A DNA stretch of 64,000 nt from Bacteroidetes bacterium GWF2_33_38. GTDB taxonomy: Bacteria; Bacteroidota; Bacteroidia; Bacteroidales; GWF2-33-38. Each line of letters opens with the position of its first letter. The first letter of the stretch is position 1. The notes below the pieces were generated by a model that saw nothing but the letters and a program-made list of their open reading frames with translations, did no database searches and had not been told where the DNA came from. Location of the stretch: positions 1 to 64,000 of the forward strand of contig MEOF01000050.1 of NCBI GenBank assembly GCA_001769505.1, read 5' to 3'. Shown here piece after piece: positions 35,256 to 45,364 of the stretch. The position numbers and the translations under genes are program-made.

Positions 35256-36593
35256 TTATAGATTTCTAACAGCTTTTTTAAATCTGCGTCCTCGTTCTTC
35301 GTAATTTTCAAAAAGGTCGAAACTTGCACATGCTGGTGATAATAAAACTGTTTCTCCCTTTTTTGCAAGGTAATATGATTTTTGAACTGCTTCTTCAATT
35401 GAACTTACGTCAATAATATTTTCAACTACCTTTTTAAAAGCTTTATGAATCTTAGAGTTGTCGGTTCCTATACATATAATAGCCTTTACTTTTTCCTTTA
35501 CTAAAGGAATTAATGTTTCGTAATCGTTTCCTTTATCAATGCCTCCGGCAAGCCAAACAACTTTAGAATTCATGCTTTCGAGAGCATACCAAGTTGAATT
35601 AACATTTGTTGCTTTTGAATCGTTTATGTACTGAATTCCATGAACTTTGATAACAGGCTCAAGTCTGTGTTCAACACCTTGAAAATCAAATAAAGACTCT
35701 CGAATAGTATCTTTTCTAATTTTAAATACATGAGCTGCAATTCCTGCTGCCATTGAGTTGTAGGTGTTGTGTTTTCCGTGTAATGCTAGGTCGTGTAAAA
35801 TCATATTGAATGTATTATTGTTTATGTTTATAATTAATTCTTCGTTTTTAATATGTGCTCCGTTTCCAGCTTTTTCAGCGAGGGTAAAAGGAAATTTTTG
35901 AGCTAATATTTTTCTTTTGACTATTTCGTTCATTGTAACCTCATCATCTTGACAATAGATGAAATAATCGTTTTCGGTTTGATTTTGAATAATTCTCAAT
36001 TTTGAATCGATGTAATTCTGAAAATTATAATCGTAACGGTCAAGATGGTCAGGGGTAATGTTGGTAAGTATTGCGACATCAACCTTGAAATCGAACATTC
36101 CATCGAGTTGAAAACTACTAAGTTCTAGCACATAAATGTCGAAATTCTCAGTCGCTACTTGATATGCAAAACTCTGTCCTACGTTGCCCGCAAGTCCAAC
36201 ATTTAATCCAGCTTTTTTAAAAATGTGATAAATTAAAAGGGTCGTGGTTGTTTTTCCGTTGCTTCCTGTTATGCCTATAATCTTTGCGTTTGTGTATCTT
36301 CCCGCAAACTCAATTTCTGAAATTATCGGAATGTTTTTTTCTTTGAGTTTTCTTACGATTTCAGCTTTATCAGGAATGCCAGGACTTTTGATTACCGTAT
36401 CAGCATTCAGAATCAATTCTTCGGTATGTTGCTTTTCTTCCCATTTGATACTGTTGTCGTTTAAAATAGTTTTATACTTGTCTTTTAAATTTCCTTTATC
36501 CGACAAGAATACTTCAAAACCTTTGGTTTTTGCCAATATTGCTGCTCCAACTCCGCTTTCGCCACCACCTAATATGACTATTCTTTTGCTCAT
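35256..36593 (-). CDS. murD: UDP-N-acetylmuramoyl-L-alanine-D-glutamate ligase
   Basis: 445 residues. Adds D-Glu to UDP-MurNAc-L-Ala. N-terminal IVILGGGESGVGAAILA, ATP loop GITGSNGKTTTTLLIYH, central LSSFQLDGM and NITPDHLDRYDY, HRLEPV, and C-terminal DSKATN and LLSPACASFDLFENYEERG. All active-site blocks are present. It is 4 bp downstream of mraY. Confidence 0.97.
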   Translation of the reverse strand: MSKRIVILGGGESGVGAAILAKTKGFEVFLSDKGNLKDKYKTILNDNSIKWEEKQHTEELILNADTVIKSPGIPDKAEIVRKLKEKNIPIISEIEFAGRYTNAKIIGITGSNGKTTTTLLIYHIFKKAGLNVGLAGNVGQSFAYQVATENFDIYVLELSSFQLDGMFDFKVDVAILTNITPDHLDRYDYNFQNYIDSKLRIIQNQTENDYFIYCQDDEVTMNEIVKRKILAQKFPFTLAEKAGNGAHIKNEELIININNNTFNMILHDLALHGKHNTYNSMAAGIAAHVFKIRKDTIRESLFDFQGVEHRLEPVIKVHGIQYINDSKATNVNSTWYALESMNSKVVWLAGGIDKGNDYETLIPLVKEKVKAIICIGTDNSKIHKAFKKVVENIIDVSSIEEAVQKSYYLAKKGETVLLSPACASFDLFENYEERGRRFKKAVRNL

Positions 36594-36597
36594 ATTT

Positions 36598-37851
36598 TTA
36601 TCGAAGTTTTAGCGTAACTATGGTTAATACAGCGAGAATAATTCCTACAATCCAGAATCGAGTTACAATTTTTGGTTCTGGGTAACCAAGTTTTTGAAAA
36701 TGATGGTGAAGAGGAGCCATTTTGAATATTCTTCGACCTTCGCCAAATCTCTTTTTAGTGTATTTGAAGTAGCTAACCTGCATCATTACTGATACATTTT
36801 CGACTAAGAAAATTCCACATAATATTGGAATAAGCAACTCTTTTCTGATTATGATTGCAAAAACGGCAATGATTCCACCTAGTGCCAAACTTCCTGTATC
36901 GCCCATAAATACTTGAGCAGGGAAGGAGTTATACCATAAAAATCCAATGGTTGCTCCAATAAATGCACTTGCAAAAATTACCAACTCGCCAGAATGCGGA
37001 ATGTACATTATGTTCAAATAATCGGCGTAAATCATATTCCCTCCCAAGTATGCTAAAATACCAAGCGTAGTGCCTATAATTGCCGAAGTTCCTGTTGCAA
37101 GCCCATCAAGTCCATCGGTCATATTTGCCCCATTCGAGACCGCGGTAACAATTAAAATTACTGCGATTACAAAAACTATCCAGGCACAAGCTTGACATTT
37201 GTCACCTAAAAATGAAACCAAATAGGCATAGTCAAATTCGTTATTCTTCATAAACGGAATAGTTGTAACAGTTGATTTTACATCTTCTCCTTTAAATATT
37301 GCAGTTGAAGAATTATGCCGAGTGGAATTTTGTTCAGCAAATTCAGTGTTTTGAGTAATTGTTTCAGATGATTTAACTCTTACCACAACATCATCATTTA
37401 GGTATAGTGTCAAACCCACGATTAGGCCAATTCCGATTTGCCCCAATATTTTAAACTTCCCGTTTAGACCTTCTTTATTCTTCTTAAATACTTTAATGTA
37501 ATCGTCCAAAAAACCTAAAAATCCTAGCCAAACAGTCGTTATAAGCATTAGAATGATGTAAATATTGGTAAGGTCACCGAATAATAAAACAGGAATAAGT
37601 ATTGAACCCAGAATTATTAATCCTCCCATGGTTGGAGTTCCTTTTTTGGCATATTGTCCTTCTAATCCGAGTTCGCGAATGGTTTCCCCAATTTGCTTTT
37701 TTTGAATAAAACGAATGATTCTTTTTCCAACTAAGAGAGAAAAGAAAAGCGATGTAATTATCGACATGGCTGCTCGGAACGAAATATATTGAAATACTCC
37801 TGCTCCCGGCAAATCTAATTTATCTAAGTATTCAAATAAATAGTATAGCAT
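36598..37851 (-). CDS. mraY: Phospho-MurNAc-pentapeptide translocase
   Basis: 417 residues, ten membrane helices. Catalyses the first membrane step, forming lipid I on undecaprenyl phosphate. Landmarks: [13 protein letters not shown], the aspartates of [41 protein letters not shown] and [10 protein letters not shown]. It is longer than the roughly 360 residues of E. coli MraY because of a periplasmic insertion (about 165-215, around [18 protein letters not shown]), usual in Bacteroidota. One base separates it from murE. Confidence 0.97.
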   Translation of the reverse strand: MLYYLFEYLDKLDLPGAGVFQYISFRAAMSIITSLFFSLLVGKRIIRFIQKKQIGETIRELGLEGQYAKKGTPTMGGLIILGSILIPVLLFGDLTNIYIILMLITTVWLGFLGFLDDYIKVFKKNKEGLNGKFKILGQIGIGLIVGLTLYLNDDVVVRVKSSETITQNTEFAEQNSTRHNSSTAIFKGEDVKSTVTTIPFMKNNEFDYAYLVSFLGDKCQACAWIVFVIAVILIVTAVSNGANMTDGLDGLATGTSAIIGTTLGILAYLGGNMIYADYLNIMYIPHSGELVIFASAFIGATIGFLWYNSFPAQVFMGDTGSLALGGIIAVFAIIIRKELLIPILCGIFLVENVSVMMQVSYFKYTKKRFGEGRRIFKMAPLHHHFQKLGYPEPKIVTRFWIVGIILAVLTIVTLKLR

Positions 37852-37852
37852 A

Positions 37853-39304
37853 TTAATTAATATTTTCGTTTATAATTTCTTTATCGTCAAAATGGTGCTT
37901 TATGCCTTTTATTTCCTGATAAGTTTCGTGTCCCTTTCCTGCAACAAGAACGATATCGTTTTCCTCAGCGATTAAACATGCTGTTTTGATAGCTTCTCTT
38001 CTATCGGTAATTCGAATTACTTTTCGAGCATTTTGAGCCTCAACTCCTTCGTACATTTCGTTGAGAATCGATTCGGGTTCTTCATTTCGAGGATTGTCAG
38101 AAGTTAGAATAACTTTATTGCTTTTCTCGGCTGCAATGCGAGCCATTATGGGGCGTTTTGTTTTGTCTCTGTTTCCGCCGGCACCTATTACAGTTATCAG
38201 ATTTTCGTTTCCGTTACGGATTTCAGAAATTGTATTTAGTACATTTTCTAATGCGTCGGGAGTGTGAGCATAGTCAACAATAAAAGTTACATTGTTTTTT
38301 GAACGAAGAGTTTCAAATCGTCCATTGACAGACTTAAGTTTGCTCAAAATTGTAAGAATTTCCTTTTTGTCTTGATTTAAAAGAACGCCAGCCGAATATA
38401 TTGCAAGCAAATTGTATGCGTTAAATTTGCCTATAAAGCTTGTCCAAACATCGATTCCTTCAACGTTTAGTTGCATTCCATCGAAATGACTTTCAATAAT
38501 TTTAATTTTGAAATCGGCAACAGATTTTAGTGCGTAAGAATATTTTACTGCATGGGTATTTTGAAGCATAATCTTTCCGTTACGGTCATCAACATTTGTG
38601 AGTGCAAAAGCCGATGCGGATAAATTGTCGAAAAATGTTTTCTTAGCTTTTAAGTATTCACTAAATGTTTTATGATAATCTAAATGGTCGTGCGTGATAT
38701 TCGAAAAAATGCCCCCTTTGAATACTAAGCCAGTAATTCGATGTTGAGCAATAGCATGTGAACTTACTTCCATAAAACAATACTCGCAGCCTGCATAAAC
38801 CATTTCGTTTAACAAAGAATTTAATGAAATAGCATCAGGAGTTGTGTGTGTTGAGTCGATTACTTTAATGTCAACATAGTTGCTTATGGTGGAAAGTAAA
38901 CCGACTTTATATCCAAGTTCTTTGAATAATTTATATAAAAGAGTAACGGTAGTTGTTTTTCCATTGGTTCCTGTAATACCAACTAAATTTAGTTTAGATG
39001 ACGGATTTCCGAAATAATTTGAAGCCATAAGTCCTAATGCTTCAGAAGAGTTGTGAACTAAAATATAGCAAATATTTTTGTTTATATTTGATGGAAGTTC
39101 TTCGCACACAATTGTTTTTGCTCCAAGCTCCAATGCTTTCTCGATATAGTTATGTCCATCGGTTAAACTCCCGCGTGTTGCAACGAAAATGTCATCTGCT
39201 TGTACTTTTCTTGAATCGAAGCAAACAAGATTTATCTGGATATTTGAGTCTCCAATTATTTGTTTTGACTTTACGCCTTTTAATATATCTGACAATAATT
39301 TCAT
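37853..39304 (-). CDS. murE: UDP-MurNAc-tripeptide ligase
   Basis: 483 residues. Adds the third residue to UDP-MurNAc-L-Ala-D-Glu. ATP loop [48 protein letters not shown], and the specificity loop [11 protein letters not shown]: the DNPR motif is that of meso-diaminopimelate-adding enzymes, in agreement with dapD at 25289-26113. It is 2 bp downstream of the FtsI gene. Confidence 0.97.
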   Translation of the reverse strand: MKLLSDILKGVKSKQIIGDSNIQINLVCFDSRKVQADDIFVATRGSLTDGHNYIEKALELGAKTIVCEELPSNINKNICYILVHNSSEALGLMASNYFGNPSSKLNLVGITGTNGKTTTVTLLYKLFKELGYKVGLLSTISNYVDIKVIDSTHTTPDAISLNSLLNEMVYAGCEYCFMEVSSHAIAQHRITGLVFKGGIFSNITHDHLDYHKTFSEYLKAKKTFFDNLSASAFALTNVDDRNGKIMLQNTHAVKYSYALKSVADFKIKIIESHFDGMQLNVEGIDVWTSFIGKFNAYNLLAIYSAGVLLNQDKKEILTILSKLKSVNGRFETLRSKNNVTFIVDYAHTPDALENVLNTISEIRNGNENLITVIGAGGNRDKTKRPIMARIAAEKSNKVILTSDNPRNEEPESILNEMYEGVEAQNARKVIRITDRREAIKTACLIAEENDIVLVAGKGHETYQEIKGIKHHFDDKEIINENIN

Positions 39305-39306
39305 AA

Positions 39307-41424
39307 CTAGCTTAATTCTATCGTAATTTTTTGTCCTTTTATAATAGGTTCATTCGGATTAATCGATTGTCGATAAACGCTTCCTCTACCTATAATCGAA
39401 ACGTTTAATCCCAAGTTCTCAAGAATGAATGTCGCATCTTTTGCCCCCATTCCTTTAACATTCGGAACATAATTTTCTCGAATAACTCTGTTTGCAATAT
39501 TTATCATTGAATCAACATATTGAGTAACTACCCATTTTGAATTGACATTATCGTTTTTATATGGAACTTTGAACTCGTCAAGCAATTTGGTAAGTTCGTT
39601 TCTATCTCCATATTTAATATGTGGAATATCAATGTTTGCTTTTTCTGCCAATTCGTTTATTTTAGGATGAATTTCTAGGCTGGTTGCATAAACCTTGTCT
39701 GCAATTTCTCTGAAAACGGGTCCAGCTACGACATTTCCATAATATACATCATTTGAAGGAGCATTAACCACTACGATACATGAGTATTTTGGATTATCAG
39801 CAGGAAAATATCCACAGAATGAGGCTTGATATTGTTTTTGATAACCTAATTTTTTATTTGCAATCTTCGCAGTACCTGTTTTTCCTGCAATTTTGTATGT
39901 GGCATTTTTTATGTTTGTCGCTGTTCCTTTTTCGACTACTCCTTCTAGCATTTTTTTGGCTTTTTCAATAGTTTCGATAGAGCAAATCGAAGGATTTATA
40001 ATTTCTGATTCGAAAGTTTTGATTATTTTTCCATGCGAGCGTAGAGCTTTTACAAAAATTGGTTTGAGCATTTTCCCATTATTTGCTACGGCATTGTAAA
40101 AAGTTAAAATTTGCAAGGGCGTTAGTTTAACTTCGTAGCCAATCGACATTTGAGGAAGAGATACGCCTGACCATAACGAATCCTCTGGCGATTTTATGTA
40201 AGGTTTTCCTTCTCCTTTGATTTCTAAATCTAACATTTCGTTAAGATTCATCTTGTAAAGACGGTTTACAAATTGAGTTTCTTTTCCAGTATAGTGTTCA
40301 GTAATGATTTTTGAAACACCGACATTCGACGATTTTTCAAAAATTTCTTGTACCGTAATTTTTCCATAACCTCCTTCATGTGAATCTTTCATAACATGAT
40401 CGTAATATTTAACTACACCATTTCCTGTTTCAATGCTATCTTCTAGATTTACATATCCATCTTCGAAAGCAACCATAAGTGTTGCAAGCTTAAAGGTTGA
40501 GCCTGGCTCAGTACTTGCCCCAATTCCGAAATTGTATAATTCATGATATTGTCCGGTAAGAGTATCAAGTTTTAAATTCGCAATTGCTTTTATTTCGCCA
40601 GTTTCAACTTCCATCAAAATTGCAGTCCCATACTGTGCATTGTTTTTTTTGAGTTGCTCGTATAATGCACTTTCAGCTACATCTTGAATGTTTACATCAA
40701 TCGTCGTAATTACGTCATATCCATCTTTAGGCTCTACTTCGTTTCCATCGTTTATGGGCATCCAAATATTTCCTGCGAGCCTTTGCATTAAACGAATTCC
40801 CTGAACTCCTTTTAATTCTGAATTAAATGCTCCTTCGATTCCAGTTTGACCTTCTTTGATACCGTTTTTGGTTTCGTACAATTGTCCAATCGTTCTTGAT
40901 GCCAAATCTAGAAATGGTTTTACTCGTTTATTTAATTGAACGACGATTAAGCCTCCTGAATTCTGACCTAAGCGATAAATCGGAAATTGTTTAAGCTTTT
41001 TGAGTTCAATGTATGTTGCTTGCCTTCGAATTAAATGATATCTCTTTTGTGCTTGTCTTGCTTTTTTTAATTCTTGTTTGTATTGTGCTTGAGTTTTATC
41101 TTTAAACAAATTTGATAAATAGTAGCTTAGCGAATCGATACTATTATTAAATACATCTTCTGTTAAACCATTGCAAATTAAATCCATACGAATTTCATAC
41201 AAAGGAACAGAACTGGATAAAAGTCGTCCATCAGAAGCACAAATATCTCCTCGGTTTGGCTCAATAATTAGTGTTTTTTCGGTTAGGTCTGTCGATTTTC
41301 GATTCCATTTGTCGTGTTCAGCTATTTGCAAATAAAGAATACGGCTTACAATGATAATGGCAAAGACCAAAATCAATAAGTAAACGGCTGTAACACGCCA
41401 TATTATATCTTTTTTCGCATCCAT
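39307..41424 (-). CDS. ftsI: Septal transpeptidase FtsI (class B PBP with PASTA domain)
   Basis: 705 residues. N-terminal membrane helix (VTAVYLLILVFAIIIVSRILY), pedestal domain (about 50-230), transpeptidase domain with SxxK as STFK (in ASTEPGSTFKLATLMV), SxN as SSNVG, and KTGTAK. A C-terminal PASTA domain (about 645-705; YVPNVKGMGAKDATFILENLG) follows. It crosslinks septal peptidoglycan with FtsW. Its start overlaps the FtsL-like stop by one base (TAATG). Confidence 0.96.
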   Translation of the reverse strand: MDAKKDIIWRVTAVYLLILVFAIIIVSRILYLQIAEHDKWNRKSTDLTEKTLIIEPNRGDICASDGRLLSSSVPLYEIRMDLICNGLTEDVFNNSIDSLSYYLSNLFKDKTQAQYKQELKKARQAQKRYHLIRRQATYIELKKLKQFPIYRLGQNSGGLIVVQLNKRVKPFLDLASRTIGQLYETKNGIKEGQTGIEGAFNSELKGVQGIRLMQRLAGNIWMPINDGNEVEPKDGYDVITTIDVNIQDVAESALYEQLKKNNAQYGTAILMEVETGEIKAIANLKLDTLTGQYHELYNFGIGASTEPGSTFKLATLMVAFEDGYVNLEDSIETGNGVVKYYDHVMKDSHEGGYGKITVQEIFEKSSNVGVSKIITEHYTGKETQFVNRLYKMNLNEMLDLEIKGEGKPYIKSPEDSLWSGVSLPQMSIGYEVKLTPLQILTFYNAVANNGKMLKPIFVKALRSHGKIIKTFESEIINPSICSIETIEKAKKMLEGVVEKGTATNIKNATYKIAGKTGTAKIANKKLGYQKQYQASFCGYFPADNPKYSCIVVVNAPSNDVYYGNVVAGPVFREIADKVYATSLEIHPKINELAEKANIDIPHIKYGDRNELTKLLDEFKVPYKNDNVNSKWVVTQYVDSMINIANRVIRENYVPNVKGMGAKDATFILENLGLNVSIIGRGSVYRQSINPNEPIIKGQKITIELS

Positions 41425-41771
41425 TATTTTTTCACTGCAATAATTATTGGAGGTTCAACTGATTCGGTTAAATCAAGATTATTCGCTTTAACTAAATTGG
41501 AAACTTCTGATTGTTTGCTTATGTACATTAATTCCGAAGCGGTTGCAATTGATTCGGATCGGAGTTCTTTTACTTGTGCTTGAAGTTTTGTTGTTTCTCT
41601 AATTATTTTTTCAGCATGGTAACGATTGCCTATATACAAAATGGCAATAAATGTTAAAAAAATGATGTATGGAAGTTGTTTGATAACCCATTCTTTAGTA
41701 AGAACAGAACCGTCAATTACGTCTCTGATTCCTCCTTTTTGTTCGCCTGTTGGTTTATCGGTTTCTTTCAT
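41424..41771 (-). CDS. ftsL: FtsL-like division protein
   Basis: 115 residues: a short charged cytoplasmic N-terminus, one membrane helix (LPYIIFLTFIAILYIGNRYHA) and a periplasmic coiled coil (KIIRETTKLQAQVKELRSES). Sequence similarity in the FtsL family is weak. The call rests on topology, size and the position between rsmH and ftsI, where ftsL sits in most bacteria. It would form the FtsL-FtsB-FtsQ complex. Confidence 0.85.
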   Translation of the reverse strand: MKETDKPTGEQKGGIRDVIDGSVLTKEWVIKQLPYIIFLTFIAILYIGNRYHAEKIIRETTKLQAQVKELRSESIATASELMYISKQSEVSNLVKANNLDLTESVEPPIIIAVKK

Positions 41772-41785
41772 TTTTTTAATGTCAT

Positions 41786-42682
41786 TTATCTTTTTTGAGC
41801 TATCCGAAGTTTTGCACTTCTTGCTCTGTTATTTCGTTCAATTTCCTCCTCAGAAGGAATGATTAACTTTCTATTTACAGCCTCAAAAGGTTCTGATGTA
41901 TTTCCATACATGTCTTTATCCTGTTTTCCTTCGAAATCGCCACTTTTGATATAGTTTTTAACCAATCGATCTTCTAGCGAATGGTACGAAAGAATTACTA
42001 GTCTGCCGTTTGGTTTAAGCGTCAAGGCTGTTTGTAACAGCATTTCTTTCAATACATCTATTTCTTCGTTAACCGCTATTCGAATTGCCTGAAAAACCTT
42101 AGCGTAAAATTTATACTCGCTGAATTTTGGGGCATAAGGCTCAATCGCTTCGATTAAATTTCCTGTTGTTTTTAAGGGGGCGTTTTCTCTGTATTTAATC
42201 ACGGCATTTGCAACTTGTTTGCTGTTTGTAATCTCGCCATACAGTGAAAATATCTTAACAAGATTTTCGAAGTTGTAAGTATTTAAAAGAACTTTAGCCG
42301 ATATTTTTGCTCTATTGTCCATTCTCATATCAAGTTCGGCATCGTGTCGAAACGAAAACCCTCTTTTGGGACTGTCAATTTGATGCGATGAAACACCCAA
42401 ATCGGCAAGAATCCCATCTACTTTTTCAAATTTGTTCAGTTTCAAAAAATTTCGGAAGAACCTAAAGTTTTGATTAATGAAAATGAATCGTTTGTCGTTC
42501 AAAACATTAATCGCACTATCTGAATCTTGATCAAAAGCGATAAGTTTGCCTTCAGTAAGTCGTTTCAGAATTTCTGAAGAATGCCCTCCGCTTCCAAATG
42601 TCAAATCAACGTATATTCCTTTTGGGTTTATGTCTAGCCCTTCTATGCACTCATTTAATAAAACAGGTTCATGGTACATCAT
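41786..42682 (-). CDS. rsmH: 16S rRNA (cytosine1402-N4)-methyltransferase
   Basis: 298 residues. SAM-dependent methyltransferase (MraW) acting on 16S rRNA C1402. HEPVLLNECIEGL, SAM site YVDLTFGSGGHSSEIL, DGILADLGVSSHQID, and PNGRLVILSYHSLEDRLVKN. C-terminal NNRARSAKLRIAQ. The start overlaps the mraZ stop by 4 bp (ATGA), so the two are translationally coupled. Confidence 0.97.
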   Translation of the reverse strand: MMYHEPVLLNECIEGLDINPKGIYVDLTFGSGGHSSEILKRLTEGKLIAFDQDSDSAINVLNDKRFIFINQNFRFFRNFLKLNKFEKVDGILADLGVSSHQIDSPKRGFSFRHDAELDMRMDNRAKISAKVLLNTYNFENLVKIFSLYGEITNSKQVANAVIKYRENAPLKTTGNLIEAIEPYAPKFSEYKFYAKVFQAIRIAVNEEIDVLKEMLLQTALTLKPNGRLVILSYHSLEDRLVKNYIKSGDFEGKQDKDMYGNTSEPFEAVNRKLIIPSEEEIERNNRARSAKLRIAQKR

Positions 42683-43155
42683 TCTGCAATGCGGTCGTTA
42701 GAAGTTCCACCCATTATTTTTTCTGCTAAAGCAGCAAAATCATCTTCGCTTGTTCCTTTGTCCATTTGATTGTAAAGTTCTTGCGACCAAATTTCAATTT
42801 TTTCGTCTTGACCAAGCAATACAACATCTTTGTTGATTGAAACTAAGTCAGTAAGTCGTTTAGGAAGAAGAAGCCGATTTACATTATCAAGTGACAATTC
42901 TGCCATGTTTTTAAACAAGCCTCGAATAAACTCATTGTGTTTGCGATTATATGGATTCGTGTTTTTTCGAATTAGCTCGATTTGACGAGTCCATTCATCC
43001 ATCGGGTAAAGAACAAGACAGTTTTCGAAAATGTCTTTTTTGACGACAAATCGGTCTTGAGCTCCTGCATCTAATTGCTTTTTAAAAGCCGATGGTAGCA
43101 CAAGTCGGTTTTTAACATCAATCTTACATATGTAATCTCCAATAAAGGTTGTCAT
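42679..43155 (-). CDS. mraZ: Transcriptional regulator MraZ
   Basis: 158 residues with two SpoVT/AbrB-like domains: FIGDYICKIDVKNRLVLPSAFKKQL and AELSLDNVNRLLLPKRLTDLV. MraZ proteins bind repeated GTGG-containing boxes upstream of their own gene and control the division/cell-wall cluster. Four such boxes at exact 10-bp spacing lie 41-75 bp upstream (43196-43230). It is the first gene of the cluster that ends with yqeY at 27214. Confidence 0.95.
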   Translation of the reverse strand: MTTFIGDYICKIDVKNRLVLPSAFKKQLDAGAQDRFVVKKDIFENCLVLYPMDEWTRQIELIRKNTNPYNRKHNEFIRGLFKNMAELSLDNVNRLLLPKRLTDLVSINKDVVLLGQDEKIEIWSQELYNQMDKGTSEDDFAALAEKIMGGTSNDRIAE

Positions 43156-43195
43156 CGTTATTTATTTTGAGCATTGTAAAAATATAAATAAATTT

Positions 43196-43230
43196 CCCAC
43201 TTCCAACCACAATTATCCACTTTTCCCCAC
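43196..43230 (-). promoter_or_regulatory. MraZ operator: four GTGG boxes at 10-bp period
   Basis: Read on the minus strand the segment is AGTGGGGAAA, AGTGGATAAT, TGTGGTTGGA, AGTGGGAAAT: four decamers in register with invariant GTGG. The plus-strand CCAC of each ends at 43200, 43210, 43220 and 43230. Phased GTGGG-type repeats in front of mraZ are the established binding sites of MraZ, so this is the likely autoregulatory site. A -7-like TATATTTT follows at 43186-43179. A lone AAAGTGGGAG is on the plus strand at 43321. Confidence 0.85.
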
Positions 43231-43402
43231 TTTGTTAATAACTTTTTTACATTATTAATTTCTGAATTTTTCAGAACCCTTGTAAAATCAGGGATTTCGA
43301 TAAATTGAAATAAGTATTGAAAAGTGGGAGTGAGTTATTGGATGAAGATTCTGAGAAAAAACAATACTTTTTGCTTATTTTTGGTTCGAAATAGAATGAG
43401 AT

Positions 43403-44254
43403 ATGATAAAAGAGAAAAAGTCGAATGATTTTCAACTAGTTGATGTAGAAAATATTATAAGGATTAAAAATCCAAAAATTCTAAAGTTTTTGCCTCGTTT
43501 TGTGATTCGATACTTGAAAAGAATTATTCATCAAGATGAAATAAATAAATTTATAACTGATAATAAAGACAACTTTGGACTTGACTTCGTGCATTCATAT
43601 ATTAAAACTTTTAATGTTGGAGTGAACCTTGTGGGAAAGGAAAATATACCTTCTTCGGGGAAATTTATTTTTGTTTCGAATCATCCGCTTGGAGGAATGG
43701 AAAGCATGGTTTTGATGGCAGCTATTTCTGAAAAATTCGAAAAGCAAAAATTCATGGTAAATGATATTTTGATGTATTTAAAAAACTTACAAGAAGTTTT
43801 TTTACCAATAAATAAACATGGCAAAAATCCTCAGGATTATGTCAAACAACTTGACGAAGCATTTAATTCCGATGCTCAAATTTTGATTTTTCCTGCAGGC
43901 ATGGTTTCTCGGAAAATTAAAGGTAAAATTGTTGATTTGGAATGGAAAAAAAGTTTTATTACGTCTGCTAAAAAGTATAATCGTGATATAATTCCTGTGT
44001 ATATTGAGGCTCGAAATTCAAACTTTTTTTATCGATTATCGAACATTCGAAAAATGCTTGGAATAAAAGCCAATATTGAAATGTTGTATTTAGTTGATGA
44101 AATGTTTAAACAACGCGGAAACACGATAAGTTTATATTTCGGGAATTCGATTTCGATTGATTTTTTTGATAAAAGTAAATCGGCTGTTGAGTGGGCAAAT
44201 TATGTTAAAAAGATTGTTTACAATTTGCCAAAAGCACAGAGACAAAATAATTAA
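43403..44254 (+). CDS. glsA: PlsC-type acyltransferase, glycine-lipid O-acyltransferase-like
   Basis: 283 residues. Lysophospholipid-acyltransferase-like fold with FVSNHPLGGMESM (the catalytic His of the NHxxxxD/E motif), VFLPINKHGKN and ILIFPAGMVSRK. The NHPLGG variant is typical of the Bacteroidota family that includes the O-acyltransferase GlsA of glycine-lipid synthesis. The GNAT-like gene 72 bp downstream matches GlsB, which acylates the glycine nitrogen. The pair together supports the call; in Bacteroides the order is glsB-glsA, here it is reversed. A TATTTTTG -7-like element is at 43376-43383. Confidence 0.75.
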   Translation: MIKEKKSNDFQLVDVENIIRIKNPKILKFLPRFVIRYLKRIIHQDEINKFITDNKDNFGLDFVHSYIKTFNVGVNLVGKENIPSSGKFIFVSNHPLGGMESMVLMAAISEKFEKQKFMVNDILMYLKNLQEVFLPINKHGKNPQDYVKQLDEAFNSDAQILIFPAGMVSRKIKGKIVDLEWKKSFITSAKKYNRDIIPVYIEARNSNFFYRLSNIRKMLGIKANIEMLYLVDEMFKQRGNTISLYFGNSISIDFFDKSKSAVEWANYVKKIVYNLPKAQRQNN

Positions 44255-44326
44255 GATGATTTTACGAAGAAAATTATTATTTTTATCACATATTTCACAA
44301 AATTCATATAATCCCTCTGATAAAAT

Positions 44327-45274
44327 ATGCAACAAATTATCCCAGCTGTTCCGAGAGAGTTAATAGAAAAAGAGTTAAACAAAGATACATTCTTGCGTTT
44401 TTCTAATTTTGGGAACAAAGAATTGTACTCCGTTTCGTTTCACGATTCTCCAAATACGATGAGGGAAATAGGTCGTTTACGTGAAATTACATTCCGAAAC
44501 GCAGGTGGAGGTACAGGTAAGGAAATGGATATTGACGAATACGATACGGCCGAAAATCCATATCGTCAACTAATTGTTTGGGATTCAGAAGTTAAAGAAA
44601 TATTGGGTGGATACAGATATATTTTGTGTAAGAATGCTCCTATTGATAAAAATGGAAATGTTAAACTTGCTACATCGGGATTGTTAAAATATTCTGAAAA
44701 ATTTGTACGTGAATATTTGCCTAGTGTAATTGAACTTGGGCGTTCATTTGTACGCTCTGATTATCAATCAACATCAAATGAACGAAAGAATTTATTTGTA
44801 CTCGATAATCTGTGGGATGGACTTGGAGCATTGATTGTTAAAAATCCAGATATACATTATCTTTTTGGAAAAGTAACTATGTACACAAGTTATAATCAAA
44901 AAGCTCGTGATTTTATCTTATATTTTTTGAAAACATTTTTTCCCGATAAAGATAAGTTGATTACACCATACAATCCACTTGGTTTACATAGCGATGAGGC
45001 TGAACTGAAAGCTGTTTTTACCGGATTAAACTATGCCGAAAATTATAAAATATTATCGGCGAAAGTGCGTGAATATGGCGAAAATATTCCTCCTTTGATT
45101 AATTCGTACATGAACCTTTCATCAACCATGATGACCTTTGGAACTTCGTTAAATAAAACATTTGGAGATGTTGAGGAAACCGGAATTTTAGTCAATATAA
45201 ACGACATGCTACCCTCAAAAACCGAACGACATATCGAAACCTATAAAAAAGAACTGCTAAGTCGGAAGTATTAG
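44327..45274 (+). CDS. glsB: GNAT-like N-acyltransferase, glycine-lipid synthesis-like
   Basis: 315 residues. The N-terminal 200 residues have the hemolysin/OlsB-like acyltransferase pattern: GRLREITFRNAGGGTGKEMDIDEYD, QLIVWDSEVKEILGGYRY and ELGRSFVRSDYQ. This family uses acyl-ACP to N-acylate amino acids (ornithine in OlsB, glycine in GlsB). The C-terminal 100 residues are typical of the Bacteroidota branch. Location next to a GlsA-like enzyme suggests N-acyl glycine (and serine-glycine lipid) synthesis. Substrate is inferred, not shown. Confidence 0.75.
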   Translation: MQQIIPAVPRELIEKELNKDTFLRFSNFGNKELYSVSFHDSPNTMREIGRLREITFRNAGGGTGKEMDIDEYDTAENPYRQLIVWDSEVKEILGGYRYILCKNAPIDKNGNVKLATSGLLKYSEKFVREYLPSVIELGRSFVRSDYQSTSNERKNLFVLDNLWDGLGALIVKNPDIHYLFGKVTMYTSYNQKARDFILYFLKTFFPDKDKLITPYNPLGLHSDEAELKAVFTGLNYAENYKILSAKVREYGENIPPLINSYMNLSSTMMTFGTSLNKTFGDVEETGILVNINDMLPSKTERHIETYKKELLSRKY

Positions 45275-45364
45275 GGCGGATATAATCTTTACCTGCAAGC
45301 ACGCAAATAAAGGGAGTGTTAATGAAATGAAACGGAAGATTGAAAGTAAGCAGGATTTTAATAT

